Source: Malikia granosa (GTDB lineage: Bacteria > Pseudomonadota > Gammaproteobacteria > Burkholderiales > Burkholderiaceae_C). From it: DNA of 64,000 bases. Below the pieces are notes generated by a model that saw only the letters and a list, made by a program, of their open reading frames with translations, did no database searches and had not been told where the DNA came from. The stretch covers positions 1 to 64,000 of the forward strand of contig NZ_PVLQ01000064.1 of the NCBI RefSeq assembly GCF_002980595.1, read 5' to 3'. Position 1 is the first letter of the stretch, and each line of letters starts with the position of its first letter. Positions 31,595 to 43,361 of this stretch are shown here, piece after piece. The position numbers were made by a program, and so were the translations under genes.

Positions 31595-31641
31595 CTGAAA
31601 CAATCAAAATTCAAACCCCCTTTCTCAACCAAGGAGACACC

Positions 31642-34347
<2,706 letters not shown>

Positions 34348-34361
34348 ATCCGTGACCTGAC

Positions 34362-34385
34362 GGGACGGGGCAGCTGCCCTGTCCC
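34362..34385 (+). other. Intercistronic hairpin, aceE-aceF junction
   Basis: Complementary 11-base arms (34362-34372 and 34375-34385, one G-U pair) form a GC-rich hairpin with an AGCU-type tetraloop when the innermost pair opens. No T-run follows. It starts 14 bases after the aceE stop and ends upstream of the aceF ribosome-binding site. Confidence 0.7.
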
Positions 34386-34409
34386 CAACTGATATCAGAG
34401 AGACACAAA

Positions 34410-36080
34410 ATGGCAATCATTGAAATCAAGGTCCCGGACATCGGCGACTTCGACGAAGTGGCGGTGATCGAGCTGCTGGTCAAGCCGGGCGACAGCGTGC
34501 AGGCCGAGCAGAGCCTGATCACGGTCGAGAGCGACAAGGCCTCGATGGAGATCCCGTCCTCGGCCGCTGGCGTGGTCAAGGAGCTCAAGGTCGCGCTGGG
34601 CGACAAGGTCAAGGAAGGCTCGCTGGTGCTGCTGCTCGAAGTCGCTGGCGCAGCCGCCGTCGCCGCTCCGGCCACTGCCGCTGCCCCCGCTGCCGCTCCG
34701 GCTCCCGCCGCCGCAGCGGCCGCTCCGGTGGCTGCCGCGCCCGTGGCGGCCACGGCTGCGGTCGCCGGCCCGGTCGAGGTGCGCGTGCCCGACATCGGCG
34801 ACTTCAAGGATGTCGCGGTGATCGAGGTCTTCGTCAAGCCCGGCGACGCCATCAAGGTCGAGCAGAGCCTGATCACGGTCGAGTCCGACAAGGCCTCGAT
34901 GGAGATCCCGTCGAGCCACGCTGGCGTACTCAAGGAGCTCAAGGTCAAGGTCGGCGACACCGTCAACATCGGCGACCTGCTGGCGATCCTGGAAGGCGCA
35001 GCTGCCCCGGTCGCCGCTCCCGCTGCTGCCGCTCCGGCGGCTGCACCGGCCCCGGCCGCTGCTCCCGCAGTGACTCCGGTCGCCGCTGCCGCAGCCGTGG
35101 CCGCCGCTCCGGCGCACAATCCCACCGCCACCCCGGCGCTCGGTCTGCCGCATGCCAGTCCCTCGGTGCGCAAGTTCGCGCGCGAGCTCGGCGTGCCGCT
35201 CGACGAGGTCAAGGGCAGCGGCGCCAAGGGCCGCATCACCCAGGAAGACGTCCAGGCCTTCACCAAGGCCGTGATGGCCGGCAGCGCGCAGACCAAGGCC
35301 ATCGCGGCGGCAGCGCCCAAGGCAGCTGCGGCCGGCGGCGGCTCCGAGCTCGGCCTGATCCCCTGGCCCAAGGTCGACTTCGCCAAGTTTGGTCCGATCG
35401 AGCGCAAGGAACTGGGCCGCATCAAGAAGATCAGCGGTGCCAACCTGCTGCGCAACGCCGTCATGATCCCGGCCGTCACCAACCATGACGACGCCGACAT
35501 CACCGACCTCGAAGCCTTCCGCGTCTCGACCAACAAGGAAAACGAGAAGTCGGGCGTCAAGGTCACGATGCTGGCCTTCCTGATCAAGGCCTGCGTGGCC
35601 GCACTCAAGAAGTTCCCCGAGTTCAACTCGAGCCTGGACGGCGACGCGCTGGTCTACAAGCAGTACTACCACATCGGCTTTGCCGCCGACACCCCGAACG
35701 GCCTGGTGGTTCCGGTCATCAAGGACGCCGACAAGAAGGGCGTGCTGCAGATCAGCCAGGAAATGGGCGAGCTGGCCAAGAAGGCACGCGACGGCAAGCT
35801 GGGTCCGGCCGACATGTCGGGCGCCACCTTCACCATCTCGAGCCTGGGCGGCATCGGTGGCCGCTACTTCACGCCCATCATCAACGCGCCTGAAGTCGCG
35901 ATCCTGGGCGTTTGCAAGAGCCAGATGGAGCCCAAGTGGGACGGCAAGGCCTTCCAGCCGCGCCTGATGCTCCCGCTGTCCCTGACCTGGGACCACCGCG
36001 TGATCGACGGCGCCGCCGCCGCCCGCTTCAACGCCTTCCTGGGCCAGATCCTGGCGGATTTCCGCCGCGTGCTGCTCTGA
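34410..36080 (+). CDS. aceF: Pyruvate dehydrogenase E2, dihydrolipoamide acetyltransferase
   Basis: AceF forms the core of the pyruvate dehydrogenase complex and transfers acetyl groups to CoA. The 556-residue protein has two lipoyl domains (about 1-78 and 121-197) with lipoyl lysines Lys43 and Lys161 in VESDKASME. Ala/Pro linkers follow each, then a peripheral subunit-binding domain (about 247-285, [13 protein letters not shown]) and the catalytic domain, ending with [16 protein letters not shown], which supplies the active-site His and Asp. The two lipoyl domains are almost identical in DNA over 53 bases (34506-34558 and 34860-34912). E. coli has three lipoyl domains here; two is usual for this order. 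Confidence 0.98.
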   Translation: MAIIEIKVPDIGDFDEVAVIELLVKPGDSVQAEQSLITVESDKASMEIPSSAAGVVKELKVALGDKVKEGSLVLLLEVAGAAAVAAPATAAAPAAAPAPAAAAAAPVAAAPVAATAAVAGPVEVRVPDIGDFKDVAVIEVFVKPGDAIKVEQSLITVESDKASMEIPSSHAGVLKELKVKVGDTVNIGDLLAILEGAAAPVAAPAAAAPAAAPAPAAAPAVTPVAAAAAVAAAPAHNPTATPALGLPHASPSVRKFARELGVPLDEVKGSGAKGRITQEDVQAFTKAVMAGSAQTKAIAAAAPKAAAAGGGSELGLIPWPKVDFAKFGPIERKELGRIKKISGANLLRNAVMIPAVTNHDDADITDLEAFRVSTNKENEKSGVKVTMLAFLIKACVAALKKFPEFNSSLDGDALVYKQYYHIGFAADTPNGLVVPVIKDADKKGVLQISQEMGELAKKARDGKLGPADMSGATFTISSLGGIGGRYFTPIINAPEVAILGVCKSQMEPKWDGKAFQPRLMLPLSLTWDHRVIDGAAAARFNAFLGQILADFRRVLL

Positions 36081-36089
36081 TGTGTCACA

Positions 36090-36117
36090 GGGCAGGGCGG
36101 CTCAATCCGTCCTGCCC
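36090..36117 (+). other. Intercistronic hairpin, aceF-lpdA junction
   Basis: An 11-bp stem (36090-36100 with 36107-36117, one G-U pair) closes a 6-nt loop CTCAAT. No T-run follows. It lies 9 bases after the aceF stop and 21 bases before the lpdA ATG, equivalent to the hairpin at the previous junction. Confidence 0.75.
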
Positions 36118-36138
36118 GGCAAGAAATAGGAACAAGAA

Positions 36139-37965
<1,827 letters not shown>

Positions 37966-37988
37966 GCGCGCCAGCGCCTGCAAAGCAG

Positions 37989-38023
37989 AAAAGCCCGGAC
38001 CGGCAACGGTTCGGGCTTTTTTT
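37989..38023 (+). terminator. Terminator of the aceE-aceF-lpdA operon
   Basis: A GC-rich stem (37992-38001 with 38008-38017, one G-U pair) closes a 6-nt loop and is followed by seven T. It lies 24 bases after the lpdA stop. A-rich sequence on the other side gives a shorter T-run on the minus strand, so it may also end transcription of the convergent universal stress protein gene. Confidence 0.9.
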
Positions 38024-38040
38024 CCTGCGGGCTCAGCGCA

Positions 38041-38463
38041 TCAGCGCACCAGCAAGACCGGCACCTGGCAGCGTGCCAGCACCTGGGTCGCCACCGACCC
38101 CAGCACCAGGTTGGCCAACGCGCCGTGGCCGTGCGAGCCCATCAGCACCAGGTCGAACCCGCCCTCGCTGGCGGCCCTGGCGATCAGCTCGCCGGCCGGT
38201 CCGACCTGGTGCATGACTTCGGGCCTGATGCCATGGCCTGCCAGGTAGGCCAGCACCGGGCCATCGACCTTGGCGGCTTCCTCCTCGTAGTAGCCATGGG
38301 CCACCTCATGGCTGACCGCAGCCCTGGCACGCGGGGGCAGGGCGGCCACTGCGGTAAAGACCGTGAATTGGTTGTGCGGCCCGAACAGCTCAGGGTGGGT
38401 CGTCAGGTAGGCCAGCATCTTCTGGGTGAACGGGCTGCCGTCAACGGCAAGCAGGATCTTCAT
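38041..38463 (-). CDS. Universal stress protein, UspA family
   Basis: This 140-residue single-domain cytoplasmic protein begins MKILLAVDGSPFTQKML. It has the ATP-binding pattern G-2x-G-9x-GS in MGSHGHGALANLVLGSVATQ near residues 108-127, so it belongs to the nucleotide-binding Usp group. Such proteins are induced under stress; the precise function varies. It lies 48 bp downstream of the terC-like gene on the same strand and may be cotranscribed, placing it under the same metal-responsive leader. It converges with lpdA. Confidence 0.92.
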   Translation of the reverse strand: MKILLAVDGSPFTQKMLAYLTTHPELFGPHNQFTVFTAVAALPPRARAAVSHEVAHGYYEEEAAKVDGPVLAYLAGHGIRPEVMHQVGPAGELIARAASEGGFDLVLMGSHGHGALANLVLGSVATQVLARCQVPVLLVR

Positions 38464-38511
38464 GACAGTGCTCCGGTAAGGTGGACGGGGGCGGCTGGAT
38501 CGGCCAGGCCG

Positions 38512-39462
38512 TCAGGTGTTGGGAGCGGTCTTGGCGCTCCAGACCATGGTGATGGCCAGGATGCCGAGCACCACGCCCAGCGACACGGCCACCGGGATCT
38601 TGTAGATGTCGATCAGCAGCATCTTGCCGCCGATGAAGACCAGGATCACGGCCAGGCCATAGTTGAGCAGGTGGAAGCGGCTGGCCGCGGCCTGCAGCAG
38701 GAAGAACATGGCGCGCAGGCCCAGGATGGCGAACACATTGCTGGTCAGCACGATGAACGGGTCCTTGGTGATGGCAAAGATGGCCGGGATCGAGTCGACC
38801 GCGAAGATCACGTCGGTCAGGCCGACCAGGGCCACCACCATCAGCAGCGGGGTGGCGATCTTCTTGCCGTTCTCGACCGTCCAGAACTTCTCGCCGTCAT
38901 ACTGCTGGCTGACTGGCAGCAGCTTGCGCAGCAGCTTGAGCGCCGGGTTGTCCTCCAGGTCGGATTCCTTGCCGGCGGCCCACCACATCTTGAGGCCGGT
39001 CAGGACCAGGAAGGCGCCGAACAGGTAAAGGATCCAGTGGAACTGGGCCAGCAGCCAGCCGCCAACCAGGATCATGATCGTGCGCAGCACGATGGCGCCG
39101 ATGATGCCTATCATCAGCACCCGCTTCTGGAAGGCCGGTGGCACTGCAAAGTAGCTGAAGATCAGCAGGAAGACGAAGATGTTGTCGACCGCCAGGCTTT
39201 TCTCGATCAGGTAGCCAGTCAGGAACTCGAGCGACTTCTCGTTGGCCAGCGCCACCGAGCCGGTGCTGTCCTTCACTGCCCACCAGAGCAGGCCGTTGAA
39301 CAGGACGCTCAGGGCCACCCAGATCAGCGACCACTTGAGCGCCTCGCGCACGCCCACCACATGGGCGCCCTGCTTGTTGAGGACGATGAAATCGACGAAC
39401 AGCGACACCAGCACGAAGCCGGCGAATGCCAGCCAGAGCCAGAGGGGAGCGATGGTTTCCAT
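38512..39462 (-). CDS. terC-like: TerC family integral membrane protein
   Basis: This 316-residue protein has about eight to nine membrane helices. It carries the acidic motifs typical of TerC, including EKSLAVDNIFVFLLIF near residue 70 and LTDVIFAVDSIPAIF near residue 195, which could coordinate a metal ion. TerC and Alx relatives have been implicated in manganese export. I chose the ATG at 39462 because it has AAGGAA seven bases upstream and begins METIAPLWLW. A start 17 codons earlier would lie within the riboswitch expression platform. The 5' leader is a predicted yybP-ykoY element, which strengthens a manganese-related role. Confidence 0.93.
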   Translation of the reverse strand: METIAPLWLWLAFAGFVLVSLFVDFIVLNKQGAHVVGVREALKWSLIWVALSVLFNGLLWWAVKDSTGSVALANEKSLEFLTGYLIEKSLAVDNIFVFLLIFSYFAVPPAFQKRVLMIGIIGAIVLRTIMILVGGWLLAQFHWILYLFGAFLVLTGLKMWWAAGKESDLEDNPALKLLRKLLPVSQQYDGEKFWTVENGKKIATPLLMVVALVGLTDVIFAVDSIPAIFAITKDPFIVLTSNVFAILGLRAMFFLLQAAASRFHLLNYGLAVILVFIGGKMLLIDIYKIPVAVSLGVVLGILAITMVWSAKTAPNT

Positions 39463-39470
39463 GATGAATT

Positions 39471-39505
39471 CCTTGCAGCAAAGGTGTTGGACAACACCCG
39501 CAAGG
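39471..39505 (-). promoter_or_regulatory. Riboswitch expression platform, Shine-Dalgarno sequestering helix
   Basis: On the minus strand CCTTGC (39505-39500), the 3' arm of the aptamer P1 helix, is exactly complementary to GCAAGG (39476-39471), which contains the terC Shine-Dalgarno. Between them is a 6-bp hairpin (39493-39498 with 39483-39488, 4-nt loop). Forming P1 would therefore free the ribosome-binding site, and losing P1 would hide it. This predicts ligand-dependent activation of translation. Confidence 0.7.
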
Positions 39506-39640
39506 TCTTGCAACCGTCGGCCGATCAGCCTGGCGGGACAGCTCCGGCGTCCGCCTGATCGACGGGCCGCGTCTTGACGGAAACTGTCGCCAGCACAGCC
39601 GCTGCAGGCGGCCGGGCTGGCTTGCTACTCCCCTCTTGGG
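39497..39640 (-). promoter_or_regulatory. yybP-ykoY (manganese) riboswitch aptamer upstream of terC
   Basis: Read on the minus strand, this 144-nt leader has the conserved loop GGGGAGTAGC (39633-39624), an internal CCGTCAAGACG resembling the family's CGUCAA segment, and the 3' hallmark GCAAGACCTTGC (39511-39500). Helices can be drawn: a P1 from the outer CCCAAGAG and CCTTGCGGG arms, a GCCAGC...GCTGGC arm, and a GACAG...CTGTC arm, consistent with the family's junction. The downstream gene is TerC-like, a usual partner of this class. Based on remembered consensus, not a covariance search. Confidence 0.82.
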
Positions 39641-39647
39641 AATCTGC

Positions 39648-39676
39648 ATTGTCAGCCTGCTGCCAGGCTGTGGCAA
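39648..39676 (-). promoter_or_regulatory. Sigma-70 promoter of the terC leader
   Basis: On the minus strand TTGCCA (39676-39671) and GACAAT (39653-39648) are 17 bp apart. Transcription would start around 39640-39642, which is the first base of the predicted riboswitch. Between this promoter and the terminator at 39747-39779 (39677-39746) I see nothing else. Confidence 0.65.
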
Positions 39677-39746
39677 GCTGAGGGACCTTCCGGAAAAAAC
39701 TCAGGGTCGCGCGGGTCGTCCCTGTGCCGGCGGGCTTGGCAGGCAA

Positions 39747-39779
39747 GAAAAAACCGCCTGCGGGCTGGCCGGAGGCGGT
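39747..39779 (-). terminator. Terminator of the NlpC/P60 hydrolase gene
   Basis: A 7-bp stem (39753-39759 with 39773-39779) with a GC-rich loop is followed on the minus strand by TTTTTTCTTG. It lies about 38 bp after the stop of the hydrolase gene and insulates the terC promoter from it. Confidence 0.8.
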
Positions 39780-39816
39780 GATTCGGTGGCTGCTGCCGAC
39801 TCGAGGAGTCGGGCCG

Positions 39817-40374
39817 TCAGCGCGGCGAGGGCAGGGGGATGCTGCCGGCGCCAGCCTCGACCCGGCGCGCGCCGTTGAAGCGCTTGACCCAGTAGCTCTG
39901 GCGCATGTCCTCGACCCGCACCTGCGCGCCGCTGCGCGGGGCATGGATGAACTTGTTGTCGCCGATGTAGATGCCGACATGGCTGAAGGCCGAACGCATG
40001 GTGTTGAAGAACACCAGGTCGCCGGGCTTGAGCTCGTCCTGGCTGATGGTCTGGGTCGCGCGCGCCTGTTCGGCGGCGCGGCGCGGCAGCACCATGCCCA
40101 GGGTCTGCTCGTAGATGGCGCGCACGAAGCCGCTGCAGTCCACGCCATCTTCGAGGTCGTTGCCGCCGTACTTGTAGCGCACGCCCAGGAAACCCATGGC
40201 ATTGACGACCAGCTCGGAAGCGACCGAGCTCATGTTCTGGCGCACGCCTTCGAGGCGCGAGATCAGCCCCTTGCTGGCGACCAGTTCGCCCACCGGGTCG
40301 GCCTGGCTGGCGGGCTCGGCAGCAGCGAAGCCGCAGACCGAGGCGAGAGCGATGGCAATGATCAATGAACGCAT
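39817..40374 (-). CDS. NlpC/P60 family C40 cysteine peptidase, secreted
   Basis: This is a periplasmic cell-wall hydrolase expected to cleave gamma-D-glutamyl-meso-diaminopimelate type bonds in peptidoglycan. The 185-residue precursor has a signal peptide (about 1-19, CGFAAA). The NlpC/P60 domain (about 52-170) has a complete catalytic triad: Cys80 in GVDCSGFV, His132 in SHVGIYIG and His144 in FIHAPR. No lipobox Cys is convincing; Cys14 is within the signal peptide but the following residues do not fit well. It is divergent from the isochorismatase-like gene and has its own terminator. Confidence 0.93.
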   Translation of the reverse strand: MRSLIIAIALASVCGFAAAEPASQADPVGELVASKGLISRLEGVRQNMSSVASELVVNAMGFLGVRYKYGGNDLEDGVDCSGFVRAIYEQTLGMVLPRRAAEQARATQTISQDELKPGDLVFFNTMRSAFSHVGIYIGDNKFIHAPRSGAQVRVEDMRQSYWVKRFNGARRVEAGAGSIPLPSPR

Positions 40375-40453
40375 CTCTAGATTCTAACTGGTGGACATGA
40401 CAGCATGGTTAAATCACGCCTCTTGAACCACCCGTGATAACCCGGAGAAAAAC

Positions 40454-41062
40454 ATGTTGTTGGACGCTGATGACAGTCAATTGCTGCTGGTCGATTACCA
40501 GCCGCGCATGCTCAAGGCCCTGCACCAGGGCGAGGAGGCGCTGGCGCGCGCCTTGCTGCTGGCCAAGGTCGCCCGGATGCTGGGCGTGCCAGCCTGGGGC
40601 ACCGAGCAGAACCCCGAGGGCCTGGGCGCCATGACGCCCGAGCTGCAGCCCTTGCTGCAGGCCAGCTTTCCCAAGATGGCCTTCGATGCCACCCAGTCCG
40701 ACCTGGTCCAGGCGCTGCGTCCGCCGGCCAAGCCCCAGCGCAGCGGCGGCAATGCGCGCAGCCTGCCCAAGCATCTGCAAAAGCCGCAGCAGGAGGCTCC
40801 TGGCCGCAACACCATCGTGCTGGCCGGCTGCGAGGCGCATATCTGCCTGCTGCAGACTGCGCTCGGCCTGCTCGAGCAGGAGTTCGATGTCTGGGTCGTG
40901 ACCGATGCCTGTGCCTCGCGCCGTGAGCGCGACCGCGATGCCGCCTTCGACCGCCTGGCCGGCAACGGCATCGAGCTCGTCACCAGCGAGATGGTCATCT
41001 ATGAATGGCTGGGCGACGCCGACCACCCCGATTTCCGCTCCATCCTGCAACTGGTCAAGTAA
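40454..41062 (+). CDS. Isochorismatase-family cysteine hydrolase (YcaC-like)
   Basis: This 202-residue cytoplasmic hydrolase has the candidate triad Asp14 (LLLVDYQPRM), Lys74 (ASFPKMAF) and Cys131 (GCEAHICLLQTA). It resembles YcaC-type members whose substrates are mostly unknown. Residues 89-117 form a basic, Pro-rich insertion before the Cys-bearing strand that many relatives lack. It is divergent from the NlpC/P60 gene across 79 bp and 154 bp upstream of prpE. No siderophore or phenazine genes accompany it, so true isochorismatase activity is unlikely. Confidence 0.88.
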   Translation: MLLDADDSQLLLVDYQPRMLKALHQGEEALARALLLAKVARMLGVPAWGTEQNPEGLGAMTPELQPLLQASFPKMAFDATQSDLVQALRPPAKPQRSGGNARSLPKHLQKPQQEAPGRNTIVLAGCEAHICLLQTALGLLEQEFDVWVVTDACASRRERDRDAAFDRLAGNGIELVTSEMVIYEWLGDADHPDFRSILQLVK

Positions 41063-41155
41063 GCTTGCCTGGCTCGGTCGGGGCCAGCCGAGCCGGTCCC
41101 TGTCGCCTCGGGACTGATCGGCCGGAGCCGGCTTGTCAGCCCGCTGCAAGCAGGG

Positions 41156-41173
41156 GATTCATAATTATGAATC
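41156..41173. promoter_or_regulatory. 18-bp perfect palindrome upstream of prpE
   Basis: The sequence GATTCATAATTATGAATC is a perfect 18-bp palindrome in an AT-rich island 43 bp before the prpE start. It contains a CATAAT on each strand, so it may be an operator overlapping a promoter. A TTGTCA lies at 41133-41138 but at non-optimal spacing. The binding protein is unknown. Confidence 0.5.
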
Positions 41174-41216
41174 TATTATTTTTCATTCCGCGCTGCGGAA
41201 ACTGCTGGAGACTGAC

Positions 41217-43118
41217 ATGCCTGCTTCCCAAAACTATGAAGCGTTCTTCCGCCGCTCGATCGATGATCGGGATGCCTTCTGGGCCGAGCAGGCGCAGGGC
41301 GTCGACTGGCACCAGCCCTACGACCGGGTCTGCAACTACGACCGTCCGCCGTTCGCACGCTGGTTCGAGGGCGGCCTGACCAACCTTTGCCACAACGCGG
41401 TCGACCGTCACCTGAAGGGCCGCGCCGAGCAGAACGCGCTGATCTTCGTCTCGACCGAGACCAACACCGAGAAGGCCTACAGCTTCAAGGAGCTGCAGCA
41501 GGAAGTGCAGCGCTTCGCCGCCATCTACCAGTCGCTCGGCGTCAAGAAGGGCGACCGCGTGCTGATCTACATGCCGATGATCGCCGAGGCCTGCTTCGCG
41601 ATGCTGGCGGCGGTGCGCCTGGGCGCGGTCCACACCGTGGTGTTCGGCGGCTTCGCCAGCCATGCGCTGGCGAGCCGGATCGACGACGCCACCCCGACCG
41701 TGATCGTGAGCGCCGATGCCGGCATGCGCGGCGGCAAGGTCGTGCCCTACAAGCACCTGCTCGACGAGGCGATCGAGCTGGCCGGACACAAGCCCGCCAG
41801 CGTGGTGATGGTCAACCGCGGCCTGGCCGACCTGGCGCCGGTGGCCGGCCGCGATGTCGACTACGCGGCCCTGCGCGAGCAGTTCCTCGACGCCCAGGTG
41901 CCCTGCGAATGGGTCGACTCGACCCATCCGAGCTACATCCTCTACACTTCGGGCACCACCGGCAAGCCCAAGGGCGTGCAGCGCGACACCGGCGGCTATT
42001 GCGTGGCGCTGGCCGCCTCGATGAAGCATATCTACCAGGGCGAGCCGGGCGAGACCTTCTTCTCGACCTCGGACATCGGCTGGGTGGTGGGTCACAGCTA
42101 CATCATCTACGGCCCGCTGATCAACGGCATGGCCACCATCATGTACGAAGGCCTGCCGACCCGTCCCGACGCCGGCATCTGGTGGAGCCTGGTCGAGAAG
42201 TACAAGGTCTCGGTCATGTTCAGCGCCCCGACCGCCGCCCGCGTGCTCAAAAAACAGGATCCGGCCTACCTGACCCAGTACGACCTGTCCAGCTTGAAGG
42301 CGCTGTTCCTGGCCGGCGAGCCGCTCGACGAGCCGACCGCGACCTGGATGGCCGACGCGATCAAGAAGCCGATCATCGACAACTACTGGCAGACCGAGAC
42401 CGGCTGGCCGATCATGGCGATCTGCAACGGCGTCGAGCCGGCGCCGACCAAGTTCGGTTCGCCCGGCAAGGCAGTCTACGGCTTCGACGTGCGACTGATC
42501 GACGAGACGACCGGCGAGGAAATCACCGAGCCGAACAGGAAGGGCGTGATCGCAGCCGAGGGCCCGCTGCCGCCGGGCTGCCTGCAGACGATCTGGGGCG
42601 ATGACGCGCGCTACGTCAAGACCTACTGGAGCAGCATCCACGGCCGCACCATGTACAGCACCTTCGACTGGGGCGTGAAGGATGCCGACGGCTATTTCTT
42701 CATCCTGGGCCGCACCGACGACGTGATCAACGTCGCCGGCCACCGCCTGGGCACGCGCGAGATCGAGGAGAGCATCTCCAGCCACCCGAACGTGGCCGAG
42801 GTCGCGGTGGTCGGCATGGCCGACCAGCTCAAGGGCCAGGTGGCGGTGGCCTTCGTGGTGCTCAAGGACGCCTCGCGCGCGGCCGATCCGGCCTCGGCAC
42901 GCGAGCAGGAGCAGGCCATCATGAAGACGGTCGACGAGCAGCTCGGCGCGGTCGCCCGTCCGGCCATGGTGCGCTTCGTCGGCACCCTGCCCAAGACGCG
43001 CTCGGGCAAGCTGCTGCGCCGCGCGATCCAGGCGGTCTGCGAAGGGCGCGATCCGGGTGACCTGACCACCATGGACGATCCGGCTGCGCTGCAGCAGATC
43101 CGGGACCAGTTGGCCTGA
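41217..43118 (+). CDS. prpE: Propionyl-CoA synthetase (acyl-CoA ligase)
   Basis: PrpE activates propionate to propionyl-CoA through an acyl-adenylate; acetate is a poorer alternative substrate. The 633-residue protein matches PrpE/ACS length. It has the AMP-binding P-loop YILYTSGTTGKPKGVQRD, the motif DNYWQTETGWPI, and a C-terminal domain with the A8 hinge and catalytic lysine in TRSGKLLRRAIQ. The start YEAFFRRSIDDRDAFWAEQA is characteristic of PrpE rather than ArgJ-type ligases. The ATG at 41217 follows GGAG. No methylcitrate cycle genes are adjacent, so an Acs-like role is the main alternative. Confidence 0.9.
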   Translation: MPASQNYEAFFRRSIDDRDAFWAEQAQGVDWHQPYDRVCNYDRPPFARWFEGGLTNLCHNAVDRHLKGRAEQNALIFVSTETNTEKAYSFKELQQEVQRFAAIYQSLGVKKGDRVLIYMPMIAEACFAMLAAVRLGAVHTVVFGGFASHALASRIDDATPTVIVSADAGMRGGKVVPYKHLLDEAIELAGHKPASVVMVNRGLADLAPVAGRDVDYAALREQFLDAQVPCEWVDSTHPSYILYTSGTTGKPKGVQRDTGGYCVALAASMKHIYQGEPGETFFSTSDIGWVVGHSYIIYGPLINGMATIMYEGLPTRPDAGIWWSLVEKYKVSVMFSAPTAARVLKKQDPAYLTQYDLSSLKALFLAGEPLDEPTATWMADAIKKPIIDNYWQTETGWPIMAICNGVEPAPTKFGSPGKAVYGFDVRLIDETTGEEITEPNRKGVIAAEGPLPPGCLQTIWGDDARYVKTYWSSIHGRTMYSTFDWGVKDADGYFFILGRTDDVINVAGHRLGTREIEESISSHPNVAEVAVVGMADQLKGQVAVAFVVLKDASRAADPASAREQEQAIMKTVDEQLGAVARPAMVRFVGTLPKTRSGKLLRRAIQAVCEGRDPGDLTTMDDPAALQQIRDQLA

Positions 43119-43159
43119 TCCCGCGGGTCTGTCCACCCGTACAAACCACGAGGACCGAG

Positions 43160-43179
43160 GCCGGTTCGCGACCGGCTTT
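43160..43179 (+). terminator. Weak terminator-like hairpin after prpE
   Basis: A 6-bp GC stem (43160-43165 with 43171-43176) with a 5-nt loop is followed by only three T. It lies 42 bp after the prpE stop and could terminate transcription weakly. Confidence 0.4.
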
Positions 43180-43196
43180 CATGCTATTGTCAAGGG

Positions 43197-43224
43197 CTGG
43201 ACGTACCGATCAAGGTACGTCCAG
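43197..43224. promoter_or_regulatory. 11-bp inverted repeat upstream of sucA
   Basis: CTGGACGTACC (43197-43207) and GGTACGTCCAG (43214-43224) are perfectly complementary around a 6-nt centre. No T-run follows, so it is not a standard terminator. A -10-like CACAAT is at 43238-43243, so the right arm would overlap its -35 region. An operator for a dimeric regulator of the suc operon is the simplest reading. Confidence 0.5.
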
Positions 43225-43328
43225 TGGCGAACAGTGGCACAATCCGGGGTTGCTTCAGTTCCTTCCAGTCACTGTCGCATCCGCCAACCGGTCCAGCCGT
43301 GTCGCGGAAGGTTTTTTTACCAGCTAAT

Positions 43329-43345
43329 GTTTCCCCGAGGGAAAC
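43329..43345 (+). promoter_or_regulatory. Hairpin adjoining the sucA ribosome-binding site
   Basis: GTTTCCC (43329-43335) pairs with GGGAAAC (43339-43345) around a CGA loop, and GGAGG (43346-43350) follows at once. It could stabilise the 5' end or tune ribosome access to sucA. Confidence 0.5.
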
Positions 43346-43361
43346 GGAGGTCAGCGAATCC

